In this document: one piece after another, positions 13,670 to 20,768 of the stretch
Layout: each line of letters opens with the position of its first letter
Numbering within the stretch: the stretch's first letter is position 1
DNA from: a virus
Virus record (IMG/VR): IMGVR_UViG_3300010354_004498
Coordinates: 1 to 22,635 of that record
Length of the DNA: 22,635 bases
Strand: one strand, 5' to 3'
Translations under genes and position numbers: made by a program
Notes under the pieces: generated by a model
The model's database searches: none
What the model was told of the DNA's origin: nothing
The model's input: the letters and a program-made list of their open reading frames with translations, nothing else

Positions 13670-13843
13670 ATGTCAAAGCTAACATACGAAGACAACCAAG
13701 GCACAAAAACAATAGTTGAATTAGATAAACTTAATTTAACTGACCTAGAAGTGGACCTAGATGTAAATATGCTAGAACCATTGTGGGAACAATTAAAGGC
13801 AAAACTAAAGGCAAAGCAACCAGTTGTAGAAGAAGTTCTATAA
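13670..13843 (+). CDS. small acidic phage protein
   Basis: This 57-residue protein (MSKLTYEDNQG...LTDLEVDLDVNMLEPLWEQLKAKLKAKQ) has a strand-rich start and a C-terminal amphipathic helix. The ATG at 13670 is chosen because AAAGAGG lies eight bases upstream; a GTG at 13646 would put that ribosome site inside the gene. The function is unknown. Confidence 0.6.
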   Translation: MSKLTYEDNQGTKTIVELDKLNLTDLEVDLDVNMLEPLWEQLKAKLKAKQPVVEEVL

Positions 13844-13872
13844 CTACAAGAGGTCTTAGGCATCATCCCTCT

Positions 13873-13879
13873 CTAAATA
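13873..13879 (+). promoter_or_regulatory. possible late promoter (CTAAATA) before queD
   Basis: CTAAATA lies 43 bases upstream of the queD ATG, with a good AAGGAG ribosome site between. The same core, CTAAATA, stands before the minus-strand EF-hand gene. Confidence 0.4.
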
Positions 13880-13922
13880 CTCTGCTGTCATCAAACTTGC
13901 TACTTACATAAGGAGACTAGAG

Positions 13923-14408
13923 ATGGCAAAATTTTATTCTACAAAAACATATGGCAATGACAGAGGTCTGTCATGTTGCTTCCGTCAATGGCGTGCCACA
14001 CACAGCCATTGCTCATTACTACATGGATACTCAATTGGTATTCGATTAGTATTCGAGTGCGAAACACTAGATGACAAAAACTGGTGCATGGACTTTGGTG
14101 GTCTAAAGGCATTTAAAAATTGGTCTGAGCATATGTTTGATCATACCTTGGTAATTGCTGAGGATGATCCGGATCTAGAAGTGTTTAAAAAATTAAATGA
14201 ATTAAAAGGCGGTCACAACGATCAAGGCGTATGTGATCTAAGAATTGTTCCGGCAGTTGGTTGTGAAATGTTTGCTAAGATGTGTTATGACAAAATGTCA
14301 GAACTGCTTAAATCCACGGATATGAGATATCCAGTTAATCCGGCGGTGCGTGTAAAGAGTGTAGAAGTATTTGAACATGGAGCTAATTCTGCTACATACG
14401 AAGGATAA
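13923..14408 (+). CDS. queD: QueD-like 6-pyruvoyl-tetrahydropterin synthase family
   Basis: This 161-residue protein matches the 6-pyruvoyl-tetrahydropterin synthase/QueD family: FRQWRATHSHCSLLHGY (20-36) holds the catalytic cysteine (C30) and zinc-ligand histidines, followed by DFGGLK and FDHTLVIAEDDP. In bacteria QueD makes 6-carboxy-tetrahydropterin for preQ0/queuosine; phages use the pathway for tRNA queuosine or 7-deazaguanine DNA modification. No queC, queE or folE is visible here, so partners would be elsewhere or from the host. The usual LHGHN is LHGYS, replacing one canonical zinc histidine by tyrosine; I recall HGY in phage homologues too. AAGGAG precedes the ATG. The dadA-like gene starts one base after its stop. 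Confidence 0.88.
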   Translation: MAKFYSTKTYGNDRGLSCCFRQWRATHSHCSLLHGYSIGIRLVFECETLDDKNWCMDFGGLKAFKNWSEHMFDHTLVIAEDDPDLEVFKKLNELKGGHNDQGVCDLRIVPAVGCEMFAKMCYDKMSELLKSTDMRYPVNPAVRVKSVEVFEHGANSATYEG

Positions 14409-14409
14409 G

Positions 14410-15588
14410 ATGAAAACAGTTGCGATAGTTGGGGCAGGGATTGCGGGAGTGATCCCTGCCTATTATTTGGCGAAACAAGGTTATAGTGTAACTATTATAG
14501 ATCAAGAACGATATCCTGCCATGCGGTGTAGTTATGCCAATGGTGGACAGGTCAGTGTAAGTAATAGCGAAGTTTGGAACACATGGTCTAATATAGTTAA
14601 AGGCATTAAATGGATGTTTACCAAAGATGCTCCATTGTATGTGAGTCCTAAATTAGAGTGGGATAAAGTTAGATGGTTGACCAAATTTCTTTATCACACC
14701 GTGATCAAGGATCATATTCCTAATACTGCCAGCACCATACAACTAGGTGTTACTAGTAGAGCTCTTTATAAACAGATTATTGCAGACGAAAATTTACAAT
14801 TTGATCAAAGTGATTGTGGGATTCTTCACATCTATAAAAATCAAAAATATTTCGATGCTGCAAATTTTATTGCCCCTGTGTATACTGCTAACGGTTGTTC
14901 ATGGGAAATGTTAGACAAAGAACAATCAGAAAAAATTGAACCAGCACTAAAAGACAGCGTAGACATTATAGGTGGTGTTTGGACCAAAGAAGATTGGGTT
15001 GGAGACATTCATAAGTTTTGTAATGAGTTAACACAACTAATGGTAGACAAGTACGGTGTTAAGTTTTTACACGGAGTTGTCATAGAAGATTTAGACAGAC
15101 TTAGTACACTCTACGACAAGGTTGTAGTTGCTGCGGGCGTTGGGAGTGCCAAATTAGCTGGAACAATTGGTGACAGTATTAATATCTATCCAGTAAAAGG
15201 ATACAGTATCACAATACACCTGCGTGATCAACGTTCTATAAATGCTGCTCCCCAAACAAGTATTTTAGACGATGAAGCCAAAATAGTTTGTTCAAGATTG
15301 GGTAATAGATTAAGAGTAGCTGGCACAGCAGAACTCATAGGTGAAAACTACGACATAAAGCGTGACAGAGTAGAGCCACTGCTAAATTGGGTACACAAAA
15401 ATTTTCCTCATGTAGACTGTAGAGAATACAGTAGTTGGTCTTGTCTTCGTCCTATGACGCCTAATATGATGCCTATTATAAGTAAGAGTAATACAAGGCC
15501 TAATATATATTATCATACAGGCCATGGACATCTTGGATGGACCTTAAGTCCTGCAACAGCAAAACAACTTATAGGATTAATGGCATGA
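14410..15588 (+). CDS. dadA: DadA-like FAD-dependent amino acid oxidoreductase
   Basis: This 392-residue protein begins with the FAD/NAD dinucleotide-binding motif GAGIAG (8-13) and the following ALLL-type helix and acidic strand end (VTIIDQE). The C terminus has [14 protein letters not shown] and [18 protein letters not shown], the conserved FAD-contact block of DadA-type D-amino-acid dehydrogenases and related amine oxidases. These deaminate D-amino acids (e.g. D-alanine) oxidatively. The substrate is not certain by eye; glycine/sarcosine-type oxidases share the fold. I use the ATG at 14410 with AAGGA upstream; an earlier in-frame TTG would overlap queD. The stop overlaps the kdsA ATG (ATGA). 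Confidence 0.82.
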   Translation: MKTVAIVGAGIAGVIPAYYLAKQGYSVTIIDQERYPAMRCSYANGGQVSVSNSEVWNTWSNIVKGIKWMFTKDAPLYVSPKLEWDKVRWLTKFLYHTVIKDHIPNTASTIQLGVTSRALYKQIIADENLQFDQSDCGILHIYKNQKYFDAANFIAPVYTANGCSWEMLDKEQSEKIEPALKDSVDIIGGVWTKEDWVGDIHKFCNELTQLMVDKYGVKFLHGVVIEDLDRLSTLYDKVVVAAGVGSAKLAGTIGDSINIYPVKGYSITIHLRDQRSINAAPQTSILDDEAKIVCSRLGNRLRVAGTAELIGENYDIKRDRVEPLLNWVHKNFPHVDCREYSSWSCLRPMTPNMMPIISKSNTRPNIYYHTGHGHLGWTLSPATAKQLIGLMA

Positions 15589-16409
15589 AAACTGTAGAAG
15601 TAGCAAGATATAAGATTGGTATTAAACATCCGTTGACTCTGATTGCCGGCCCTTGTCAAATTGAAAGCAAGAGCCATGCAGAAATGACAGCAGGACATCT
15701 TGTTAAAATTGCCAATAAGTTAGGTCTTCAACTGATTTACAAAAGCAGTTTTGACAAAGCCAATAGAAGTAGTGTGAGAACCAAACGTGGCCTAGGTATG
15801 GAAAAGGGCTTAGAAATCCTCAATCACATCAGAGGAACTTTTGAAATTCCTGTGCTTACTGACATTCACGAAAGCTATCAAGCAGACTTAGTTGCACAGG
15901 CAGGTATTGATGTTATCCAAATTCCTGCTTTTCTCTGTCGACAGACAGATTTACTGTTGGCAGCGGGTCGCACAGGTAAAACAATCAATGTTAAGAAAGG
16001 CCAGTTTCTAGCACCTCATGACATGAAAAACGTTGCTGAGAAAATTGCTTCGACTGGAAATGATAACATTATGCTTTGTGAAAGAGGATATACTCATGGA
16101 TATAATAATCTTGTTGTTGATATGCGTAGCCTACCCATTATGGCAAGCACCGGGTATCCAGTGGTCTTTGATGCTACTCATAGTGTACAACAGCCTGGAG
16201 GAATGGGAACAAGCTCAGGCGGAGATCGTACAATGGTACCAGCCTTGGCGAGGGCTGCTGTAGCCACAGGTCATGTCAGTGCTGTCTTTATGGAATGTCA
16301 TGAAAATCCAGACTATGCACCCAGTGATGGTCCAAACATGATTCCTTTAGATCAATTGGAAAACATTTTAACAAAGATTGTGGAAATAGATGCAGTCGCC
16401 AAACGGTGA
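15585..16409 (+). CDS. kdsA: 3-deoxy-8-phosphooctulonate synthase KdsA
   Basis: KdsA condenses phosphoenolpyruvate with arabinose-5-phosphate to KDO-8-phosphate, the first committed step to the KDO of Gram-negative lipopolysaccharide. The 274-residue protein has all family blocks: IAGPC (20-24), [11 protein letters not shown] (53-63), [55 protein letters not shown] and SDGPNM. C24, H199, E237 and D248 correspond to the metal ligands of the metal-dependent class known from Aquifex; the enterobacterial class has asparagine instead of that cysteine. The ATG at 15585 overlaps the preceding stop (ATGA). No kdsB, kdsC or kdsD is visible here. Its end overlaps the glycosyltransferase gene by 20 bases. 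Confidence 0.95.
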   Translation: MKTVEVARYKIGIKHPLTLIAGPCQIESKSHAEMTAGHLVKIANKLGLQLIYKSSFDKANRSSVRTKRGLGMEKGLEILNHIRGTFEIPVLTDIHESYQADLVAQAGIDVIQIPAFLCRQTDLLLAAGRTGKTINVKKGQFLAPHDMKNVAEKIASTGNDNIMLCERGYTHGYNNLVVDMRSLPIMASTGYPVVFDATHSVQQPGGMGTSSGGDRTMVPALARAAVATGHVSAVFMECHENPDYAPSDGPNMIPLDQLENILTKIVEIDAVAKR

Positions 16410-17175
16410 AACCAAAGAAGAACGTAAACTTCGTAAAGCCCTAGCACGAGCCCAAAAAGAATCTGTTGTTTTACAACCAGATAAATTTACGGTAGTATGT
16501 GTACGATTTGGTACGAAATACGGAAGAGAATATGTAGAACGTCTACGCAATATGGTAGCACGTCATACCACGGTGCCTTATGAATTTGTTTGCATCACAG
16601 ACGATGCTAGACAGATCGAAGGTGTGAGAAGCATAGTTCAACCTATACAAAATTATAGAAAACCTTGGTGGCACAAGGTTCACATGTTTGATAAAAAGTT
16701 AGACATCTCGGGTAGGATAGTATATTTTGATCTTGATGTTATTATCTGTAATAACATAGATAAACTATTCTTAGATCACGGCAACATGTTTTTAGGAATC
16801 AAAGACTTTAATAGAAAGTTTCATTCAGGTTGGATATACCTAAACAGCTCTGTGATGAGTTGGGTACACGGACAACAAAATCATGTCTATGATCAGTTCA
16901 TGAAAAATCCCAATGATGCACAAAGACTACAGGGCGATCAAGATTGGATTTGGAAAGTTAGTAAGGATCGTATTAAGTTTTGGCCTACAGAATGGATACA
17001 AAGCTACAAATGGGAAATACGAAATAGAGACGAACTAGTGAATAGAACTGGCAAACAAGGTTTCAAATTTATTACTAATCCATTAATACCCCAGGGCTGT
17101 TCTATAGCAGTATTTCACGGCGATCCAAAAATGGAAGAAGTAAAGGATCCCTTTGTCGTTGACAACTGGCAATGA
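16390..17175 (+). CDS. glycosyltransferase (GT8-like)
   Basis: This 261-residue protein has the features of a nucleotide-sugar glycosyltransferase with Dx[14 protein letters not shown] (33-45), a strand [11 protein letters not shown] (62-71), WWHKVHMF, then [12 protein letters not shown] with D114-L-D116, [21 protein letters not shown] and a C-terminal VFHGDPKM, like the HxG-x-x-KP end of GT8 enzymes. The acceptor is unknown; phage glycosyltransferases modify DNA, virion proteins or host surface sugars. The DxD and kdsA context favour a sugar/envelope role but do not prove it. The start lies 20 bases inside kdsA. The end carries the -35 box of the next promoter. Confidence 0.82.
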   Translation: MQSPNGETKEERKLRKALARAQKESVVLQPDKFTVVCVRFGTKYGREYVERLRNMVARHTTVPYEFVCITDDARQIEGVRSIVQPIQNYRKPWWHKVHMFDKKLDISGRIVYFDLDVIICNNIDKLFLDHGNMFLGIKDFNRKFHSGWIYLNSSVMSWVHGQQNHVYDQFMKNPNDAQRLQGDQDWIWKVSKDRIKFWPTEWIQSYKWEIRNRDELVNRTGKQGFKFITNPLIPQGCSIAVFHGDPKMEEVKDPFVVDNWQ

Positions 17176-17187
17176 TCCTACTATAAT
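17159..17187 (+). promoter_or_regulatory. perfect consensus sigma70 promoter, leaderless configuration
   Basis: TTGACA (17159-17164), a 17-base spacer and TATAAT (17182-17187) lie across the end of the glycosyltransferase gene. A start seven bases after the -10 box falls at 17194, the A of the next ATG. Confidence 0.88.
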
Positions 17188-17193
17188 AGTAGT

Positions 17194-17484
17194 ATGACTA
17201 CTATTACTCGAGAACAACTATCCAATCTTTTGCACTTAGGCGAGTGCATTGTAGAATTTACCAAAATCAACGGTGAGGTGCGTACTATGCCTTGCACTCT
17301 TAACGAGTCGCTGATTCCACCTCCTGTTGTTCATGTAACCAATACAAATAATCCTATTGACTTTCCGGCTCCCAAGAAAGAAAAGAAAGCGAATCCAGAT
17401 GTTATGAGTGTTTGGTGCTTAGACAAAAAGGAATGGCGGTCCTTCCGTATCGCCAATGTAATTTCTGCAAAAGTAAAAGAATGA
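17194..17484 (+). CDS. DUF2693-like small phage protein
   Basis: This 96-residue protein has an N-terminal part EFTKINGEVRTMPCTL and a C-terminal part NPDVMSVWCLDKKEWRSFRIANV, which fits a small phage family I know as DUF2693-like (KVDGxxRxMxCTL...VWDLEKxxWRSFR), probably a small SH3-like beta barrel. A lysine-rich linker (APKKEKKANPD) joins the two parts. The function is unknown. The ATG coincides with the predicted transcription start and no ribosome site is present, so the gene may be read from a leaderless mRNA. It is coupled to the next ORF by ATGA. Confidence 0.78.
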   Translation: MTTITREQLSNLLHLGECIVEFTKINGEVRTMPCTLNESLIPPPVVHVTNTNNPIDFPAPKKEKKANPDVMSVWCLDKKEWRSFRIANVISAKVKE

Positions 17485-17603
17485 CTAACGACGAGCTTAT
17501 TAAAACTTTAAAAATTGCCAGCAAAAATGTTAACGATAATATCGCCCTTGCTATGCTATTAGTTATGGCTGCAGAACGAATTAAGGAATTAAGCAATGCG
17601 TAA
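17481..17603 (+). CDS. 40-aa ORF, unknown
   Basis: This short ORF (MTNDELIKTLKIASKNVNDN..., ending AAERIKELSNA) is predicted to be helical. It starts by ATGA overlap with the preceding stop and ends eight bases after the start of uvsE, i.e. it bridges two genes without a gap. An earlier in-frame GTG at 17412 would overlap the preceding gene heavily. The operon-like placement is the main reason to accept it. Confidence 0.55.
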   Translation: MTNDELIKTLKIASKNVNDNIALAMLLVMAAERIKELSNA

Positions 17604-18618
17604 AATTGGCTTTGCCTGCAAGTGGATTGACCATCCTGGGCAAGTAGACGGCATTAAACCAAAGGACGACTGTAAAAAATATAACACAGGGTCCACTACC
17701 GTTGCCTGGTTAAATAGACAACACAAGGATGTGGCTGTTGAAAAGCTGTGGGATCTTATGAAGCAAAACATAGAATCCACACGACTCCTTGTAGAAAGGG
17801 TAGGTGGATTAGATGAAAGTTTGCGAATGGTACGACTCAGTAGCGATATTCTTCCTGTGTATACTGAGTCGAGCTGGTCTTGGTTTTGGCGGACTGCCGA
17901 TGTACGAGATTACGCAGAAAGACATTTTAGACGGGTTGGGGATTTGGCCCGTAAGAATCATGTTCGGCTCAGTTTTCATCCTGGTCAGTTTACTGTTCTT
18001 GCATCTGCTGATGACAACATTGTAAATCGTAGTATCGAAGAGTTTGAATATCATGTGGATATGGTACGTTGGATGGGATTTGGACAATCGTTCCAGGATT
18101 ATAAAGTTAACGTACACATCAGCGGTAGGCGAGGTCCCCAAGGTATTAGGGACGTACTTGGACGTCTTAGTGTAGAAGCTCGCAATTGTATCACTATTGA
18201 AAATGAAGAAATAAGCTATGGACTCGATGATTGCCTTTCTATTTCAGATGTCGTTCCTATCGTTCTTGATATCCATCATCATTGGATTCGTGAAGGAGAG
18301 TACATTTCGTCACGCGACGATCGTGTTCAACGAGTTATTGACAGCTGGCGCGGCGTTCGCCCTGCTTGCCATTATTCTGTCAGTAGGGAAGATGTTCTTG
18401 TAGATCACTGCAAGAAAACCATGCCTAATCATAAACAACTGTTAGAAACAGGACACAAAAAACAAAAGCTCAGGGCACATTCTGACTTCTACTGGAATCA
18501 ACCAGTGAACGAATGGGCACTGAGCTTTCGTGAAAAGTTTGATATTATGTGTGAGAGTAAGGCAAAAAATCTTGCCAGTCAAGCACTATATCAAGAAGCT
18601 GTCAGATTAGGCCTTTGA
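17596..18618 (+). CDS. uvsE: UV-damage endonuclease (UVDE/UvsE)
   Basis: UVDE nicks DNA 5' of cyclobutane dimers and 6-4 photoproducts, starting alternative excision repair. The 340-residue protein shows the TIM-barrel metal motifs in order: RLSSDILPVYT (80-90), SFHPGQF (126-132), NVHISG (172-177), IENEE (201-205), DIHHHW (225-230) and a late AHSDFYWN. The length matches bacterial enzymes. It starts eight bases inside the 40-aa ORF. For an aquatic phage it would repair UV lesions in virion-delivered DNA, by inference. Its 3' end overlaps the convergent EF-hand gene by 12 bases. Confidence 0.93.
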   Translation: MRKIGFACKWIDHPGQVDGIKPKDDCKKYNTGSTTVAWLNRQHKDVAVEKLWDLMKQNIESTRLLVERVGGLDESLRMVRLSSDILPVYTESSWSWFWRTADVRDYAERHFRRVGDLARKNHVRLSFHPGQFTVLASADDNIVNRSIEEFEYHVDMVRWMGFGQSFQDYKVNVHISGRRGPQGIRDVLGRLSVEARNCITIENEEISYGLDDCLSISDVVPIVLDIHHHWIREGEYISSRDDRVQRVIDSWRGVRPACHYSVSREDVLVDHCKKTMPNHKQLLETGHKKQKLRAHSDFYWNQPVNEWALSFREKFDIMCESKAKNLASQALYQEAVRLGL

Positions 18619-18951
18619 TTTTCTAGTTCTAATTTTTTTAACAGCGGCTTTTGCATCAGCTTTGGTTACTTTACCATCGCCATCTACATCAGCTGCTTTT
18701 TTAACACGAGCTGTAGTTTTAGAAACTGCTGCCTTAGTTTTAGAAACTGCTGCCTTAACATCTGCTACGTCAACTTTTCCGTCTTTGTTTACGTCCAGAG
18801 CGTTAGCTACAGGCGCGGCAACTGGTTCCGCAACTGGAGCTGGATCTGCTGGTTTATCTTCTGCCTTGGCCTCAGGTACATCCTTGAGAACAAAACGATA
18901 AGCACCGTAAATAAGAGCGCCTGCAAGTCCTAGTACGATTAATAATTCCAT
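18607..18951 (-). CDS. membrane-anchored EF-hand/dockerin-like protein
   Basis: This 114-residue protein on the minus strand begins with a hydrophobic segment (ELLIVLGLAGALIYGAYRFVL) likely to be a membrane anchor. A Pro/Ala/Glu-rich linker follows (AEDKPADPAPVAEPVAAPV). Two calcium-binding loops DVNKDGKVDVAD and DVDGDGKVTKAD, each with D at positions 1, 3 or N, 5 and 12, are separated by lysine/alanine repeats, and the tail is basic. The loops match EF-hand or dockerin-type repeats. Calcium binding is strongly suggested; the role is unknown. AAGGAGA precedes the ATG. It is convergent with uvsE and divergent from the SOD gene. Confidence 0.78.
   Translation of the reverse strand: MELLIVLGLAGALIYGAYRFVLKDVPEAKAEDKPADPAPVAEPVAAPVANALDVNKDGKVDVADVKAAVSKTKAAVSKTTARVKKAADVDGDGKVTKADAKAAVKKIRTRKSKA
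18714..18755 (-). repeat. 21-bp tandem repeat in EF-hand gene
   Basis: Two identical 21-base units (18714-18734 and 18735-18755) encode a duplicated KAAVSKT heptad between the two EF-hand loops on the minus strand. Identity at DNA level suggests recent duplication. Confidence 0.85.
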
Positions 18952-18973
18952 AGGTATATTCTCCTTAGCGAGT

Positions 18974-18980
18974 TATTTAG
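18974..18980 (-). promoter_or_regulatory. possible late promoter for EF-hand gene
   Basis: On the minus strand this reads CTAAATA, 22 bases before the ATG of the EF-hand gene and ahead of its AAGGAGA site. It is placed back to back with the plus-strand ATAAATA two bases away, forming a divergent pair. Confidence 0.4.
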
Positions 18981-18982
18981 CG

Positions 18983-18989
18983 ATAAATA
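18983..18989 (+). promoter_or_regulatory. T4-late-like promoter before SOD
   Basis: GATAAATA lies about 30 bases before the ATG at 19020. It faces away from the minus-strand CTAAATA. An A/T-rich TATAAAAA further down (near 19000) might be an alternative element. Confidence 0.45.
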
Positions 18990-19019
18990 TACTGTAGACT
19001 ATAAAAAGAGCACTTTATA

Positions 19020-19586
19020 ATGGGTTTTGACTTCCTTAAAACATTTGACATTACTGAATCTAAAAAAGAAAAATTAGAACAGGAACCCCTGTCTTTTGGA
19101 AAAAGAGATTTGGAACCTGTAATGAGCAAGGCCACTATAGATTATCATTATACAGGTCTTGCTGCCAAATACTCAGAACGTTATAACAAAGGTGAAGGCG
19201 ATCCTAAATTCAACTACGGTGGTGCTATACTTCATAATCTATTCTTTGCTAACCTGCAACCGCCAAATAGCAGAAACAGCCCCGGTGGTGCTAGTGAAGA
19301 ATTAATCAATAAAAAATATAAAGATTTTGATACATTTAAAACAGCATTTGAAAAAGAATTTATGGCTGCACAAGGCTCAAATTGGATCTACATGGATTAC
19401 AATGGGTCTTTACATACTATTCATAATCATGAATACAAAAAGGATATGAAAATTGCCCTGTTGATTGATGCATGGGAACATGCGTGGGCATTAGACTATC
19501 AGCAGGACAAGGCTGACTATCTTAAAAATATTTGGCGTATTGTCAATTGGGACGTTGTCAATGAGCGCCTAAATAAGGAGCGATAA
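19020..19586 (+). CDS. Fe/Mn superoxide dismutase
   Basis: SOD disproportionates superoxide to hydrogen peroxide and oxygen. The 188-residue protein keeps all four metal ligands of the Fe/Mn family: H43 in DYHYTGL, H72 in ILHNLFF, D150 and H154 in DAWEHAW. LEPVMS (31-36), AAQGSNWIYM (117-125) and KADYLKNIWRIVNW near the end also match. The N terminus has about 20 extra charged residues (ESKKEKLEQEPLSFGKR) before the domain and no signal peptide, so it is probably cytoplasmic. Fe versus Mn cannot be told by eye. No clear Shine-Dalgarno is seen. The 39-aa peptide gene starts two bases after its stop, with its ribosome site in the SOD end. Confidence 0.93.
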   Translation: MGFDFLKTFDITESKKEKLEQEPLSFGKRDLEPVMSKATIDYHYTGLAAKYSERYNKGEGDPKFNYGGAILHNLFFANLQPPNSRNSPGGASEELINKKYKDFDTFKTAFEKEFMAAQGSNWIYMDYNGSLHTIHNHEYKKDMKIALLIDAWEHAWALDYQQDKADYLKNIWRIVNWDVVNERLNKER

Positions 19587-19587
19587 A

Positions 19588-19707
19588 ATGATTGATACAC
19601 TATTTTGGATTTTAGTAGGGGCATTTGTAGGCTGGCATTTTCCGGAGCCCTTCTGGGCTAAGATAATTAAGGAAAAAGTTTTGTCTGTTGTACAAAAAAA
19701 ACAGTAA
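19588..19707 (+). CDS. 39-aa membrane peptide
   Basis: This short ORF encodes MIDTLFWILVGAFVGWHFP followed by EPFWAKIIKEKV and a basic tail ending QKKQ. The first ~18 residues are a likely membrane helix with a GxxxG-like small-residue face, followed by an amphipathic helix. AAGGAG is well placed before the ATG at 19588. I recall similar tiny proteins (membrane helix plus W-x-FP) in marine phages. The function is unknown. It sits between SOD and the histidine-rich protein. Confidence 0.72.
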   Translation: MIDTLFWILVGAFVGWHFPEPFWAKIIKEKVLSVVQKKQ

Positions 19708-19716
19708 ACTAATCTC

Positions 19717-19729
19717 ACGCCTTAGGCGT
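19717..19729 (+). other. small hairpin in intergenic gap
   Basis: ACGCC-TTA-GGCGT forms a five-base-pair hairpin between the 39-aa ORF and the histidine-rich gene. It lacks a T tract, so it is not a convincing terminator; it could be a remnant or an RNA-processing/stability element. Confidence 0.4.
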
Positions 19730-19752
19730 TAATATAATACAAGGAGAAGATT

Positions 19753-20064
19753 ATGAAAGCAATTATTGCCGCAGTATTGTTTTGTCTCAGCGGAACGGCT
19801 CTAGCACAACATCATGGACATGGTTTTAGACACAATAACTTTCATCATAGACATCATTGGCACCATAAACATAACTGGGTAGTTCCTGCACTTATAGGAG
19901 GTACAGTAGTTTACATGGCTACTCGTCCAAGTCCTGTGATAGTTCAACAACCGCCACAGACCTTGGTACTACAGCCAAATCAAGTTACCATTGACGGTGT
20001 TATATATACCAAACAGACAATGATTATTAATGGCGTTGAAACAGAAGTTCTAGTTAAACAATAA
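19753..20064 (+). CDS. secreted histidine-rich protein
   Basis: This 103-residue protein has a textbook signal peptide (KAIIAAVLFCLSGTALA, cleavage likely after ALA18). The mature N terminus is extremely histidine-rich: 11 His in the first ~22 residues (HHGHG, HHRHHWHHKH). A short hydrophobic segment (VVPALIGGTVVYMA) and a Pro/Gln/Val-rich C-terminal region with TIDGVIYTKQTMIING follow. The His cluster suggests binding of transition metals (Ni, Zn, Cu, Fe) in the periplasm or at the membrane. This is inference. AAGGAGA is just upstream. Neighbours are SOD and iscU/iscA. Confidence 0.82.
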   Translation: MKAIIAAVLFCLSGTALAQHHGHGFRHNNFHHRHHWHHKHNWVVPALIGGTVVYMATRPSPVIVQQPPQTLVLQPNQVTIDGVIYTKQTMIINGVETEVLVKQ

Positions 20065-20074
20065 GGAGCAAACA

Positions 20075-20464
20075 TTGGCCTATTCTTCACAGGTAGTTGA
20101 TCATTATGAAAACCCCAGAAACGTGGGAAGTTTTGATAAGTCCGATAGCGATATTGGTACTGGTATGGTTGGTGCACCTGCTTGCGGTGATGTTATGAAA
20201 CTACAGATAAAGGTTGACGAAGATGGTATTATTAGAGATGCTCGTTTCAAGACATACGGCTGCGGTTCAGCAATCGCCAGTTCGTCGTTGGTTACAGAGT
20301 GGGTTAAGGGTCTGCATATTAATGATGCTGTTAATATCAAAAACACACAGATCGCAGAAGAACTAGCACTCCCCCCGGTTAAAATACATTGCTCTATCCT
20401 AGCAGAGGATGCTATCAAAGCCGCTATAGAGGACTATAAGAAAAAGCATGATCTCGTTAACTGA
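20075..20464 (+). CDS. iscU: Fe-S cluster scaffold IscU
   Basis: IscU is the scaffold on which the cysteine desulfurase IscS builds [2Fe-2S] clusters. The 129-residue protein keeps the numbering of E. coli IscU: C37 and D39 in ACGD, C63 in [12 protein letters not shown]105 and C106 in [21 protein letters not shown] (99-103) is the HscA chaperone recognition motif, so interaction with host HscA is plausible. The start is TTG at 20075 with AAGGAG well placed. It ends 17 bases inside iscA. No iscS, hscB/hscA or fdx is visible in the window. Confidence 0.96.
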   Translation: MAYSSQVVDHYENPRNVGSFDKSDSDIGTGMVGAPACGDVMKLQIKVDEDGIIRDARFKTYGCGSAIASSSLVTEWVKGLHINDAVNIKNTQIAEELALPPVKIHCSILAEDAIKAAIEDYKKKHDLVN

Positions 20465-20768
20465 GGTAGCGGCGCAAAAAGTTCAATTGCAGTTAGACAA
20501 AAGAGGCAAGGGTCTAGGTATCCGGATAGGTGTTAAAACCACAGGATGCTCGGGACTTGCCTATGTTCTTGAGTATGTGGACAACGTATTTGAAGGTGAT
20601 AGAATTTATGAATCTAACGGTGTACATGTTTATGTAGACCAAAAAAGTTCAGCCTATCTAACCGGACTAGAAATGGATTGGGTACGTAACGGACTCAACG
20701 AGGGGTTTGAATTTCGTAATCCTAACGAAAAAGATCGCTGCGGTTGTGGTGAAAGTTTTAGAGTCTAA
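20448..20768 (+). CDS. iscA: A-type Fe-S carrier IscA/ErpA-like
   Basis: The 106-residue protein matches the HesB/IscA A-type carrier family. Three cysteines that bind Fe or the cluster are present: C34 in TTGCSGLAY and C98/C100 in CGCGESF near the C terminus. [12 protein letters not shown] and FRNPN are typical. A-type proteins deliver clusters to apo-enzymes. The length is standard. It starts 17 bases inside iscU, indicating translational coupling. The choice between IscA, ErpA and SufA cannot be made by eye. Its end overlaps the minus-strand zinc-ribbon gene by four bases. Confidence 0.94.
   Translation: MISLTEVAAQKVQLQLDKRGKGLGIRIGVKTTGCSGLAYVLEYVDNVFEGDRIYESNGVHVYVDQKSSAYLTGLEMDWVRNGLNEGFEFRNPNEKDRCGCGESFRV

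Noticed and set aside
18714-18755. Tandem 21-base repeat as a CRISPR or attachment site
   Set aside because: Only two units, no spacers, in frame within the EF-hand gene.
20104-20418. Minus-strand open frame antisense to iscU
   Set aside because: iscU is certain on the plus strand; the antisense protein is a low-complexity shadow.
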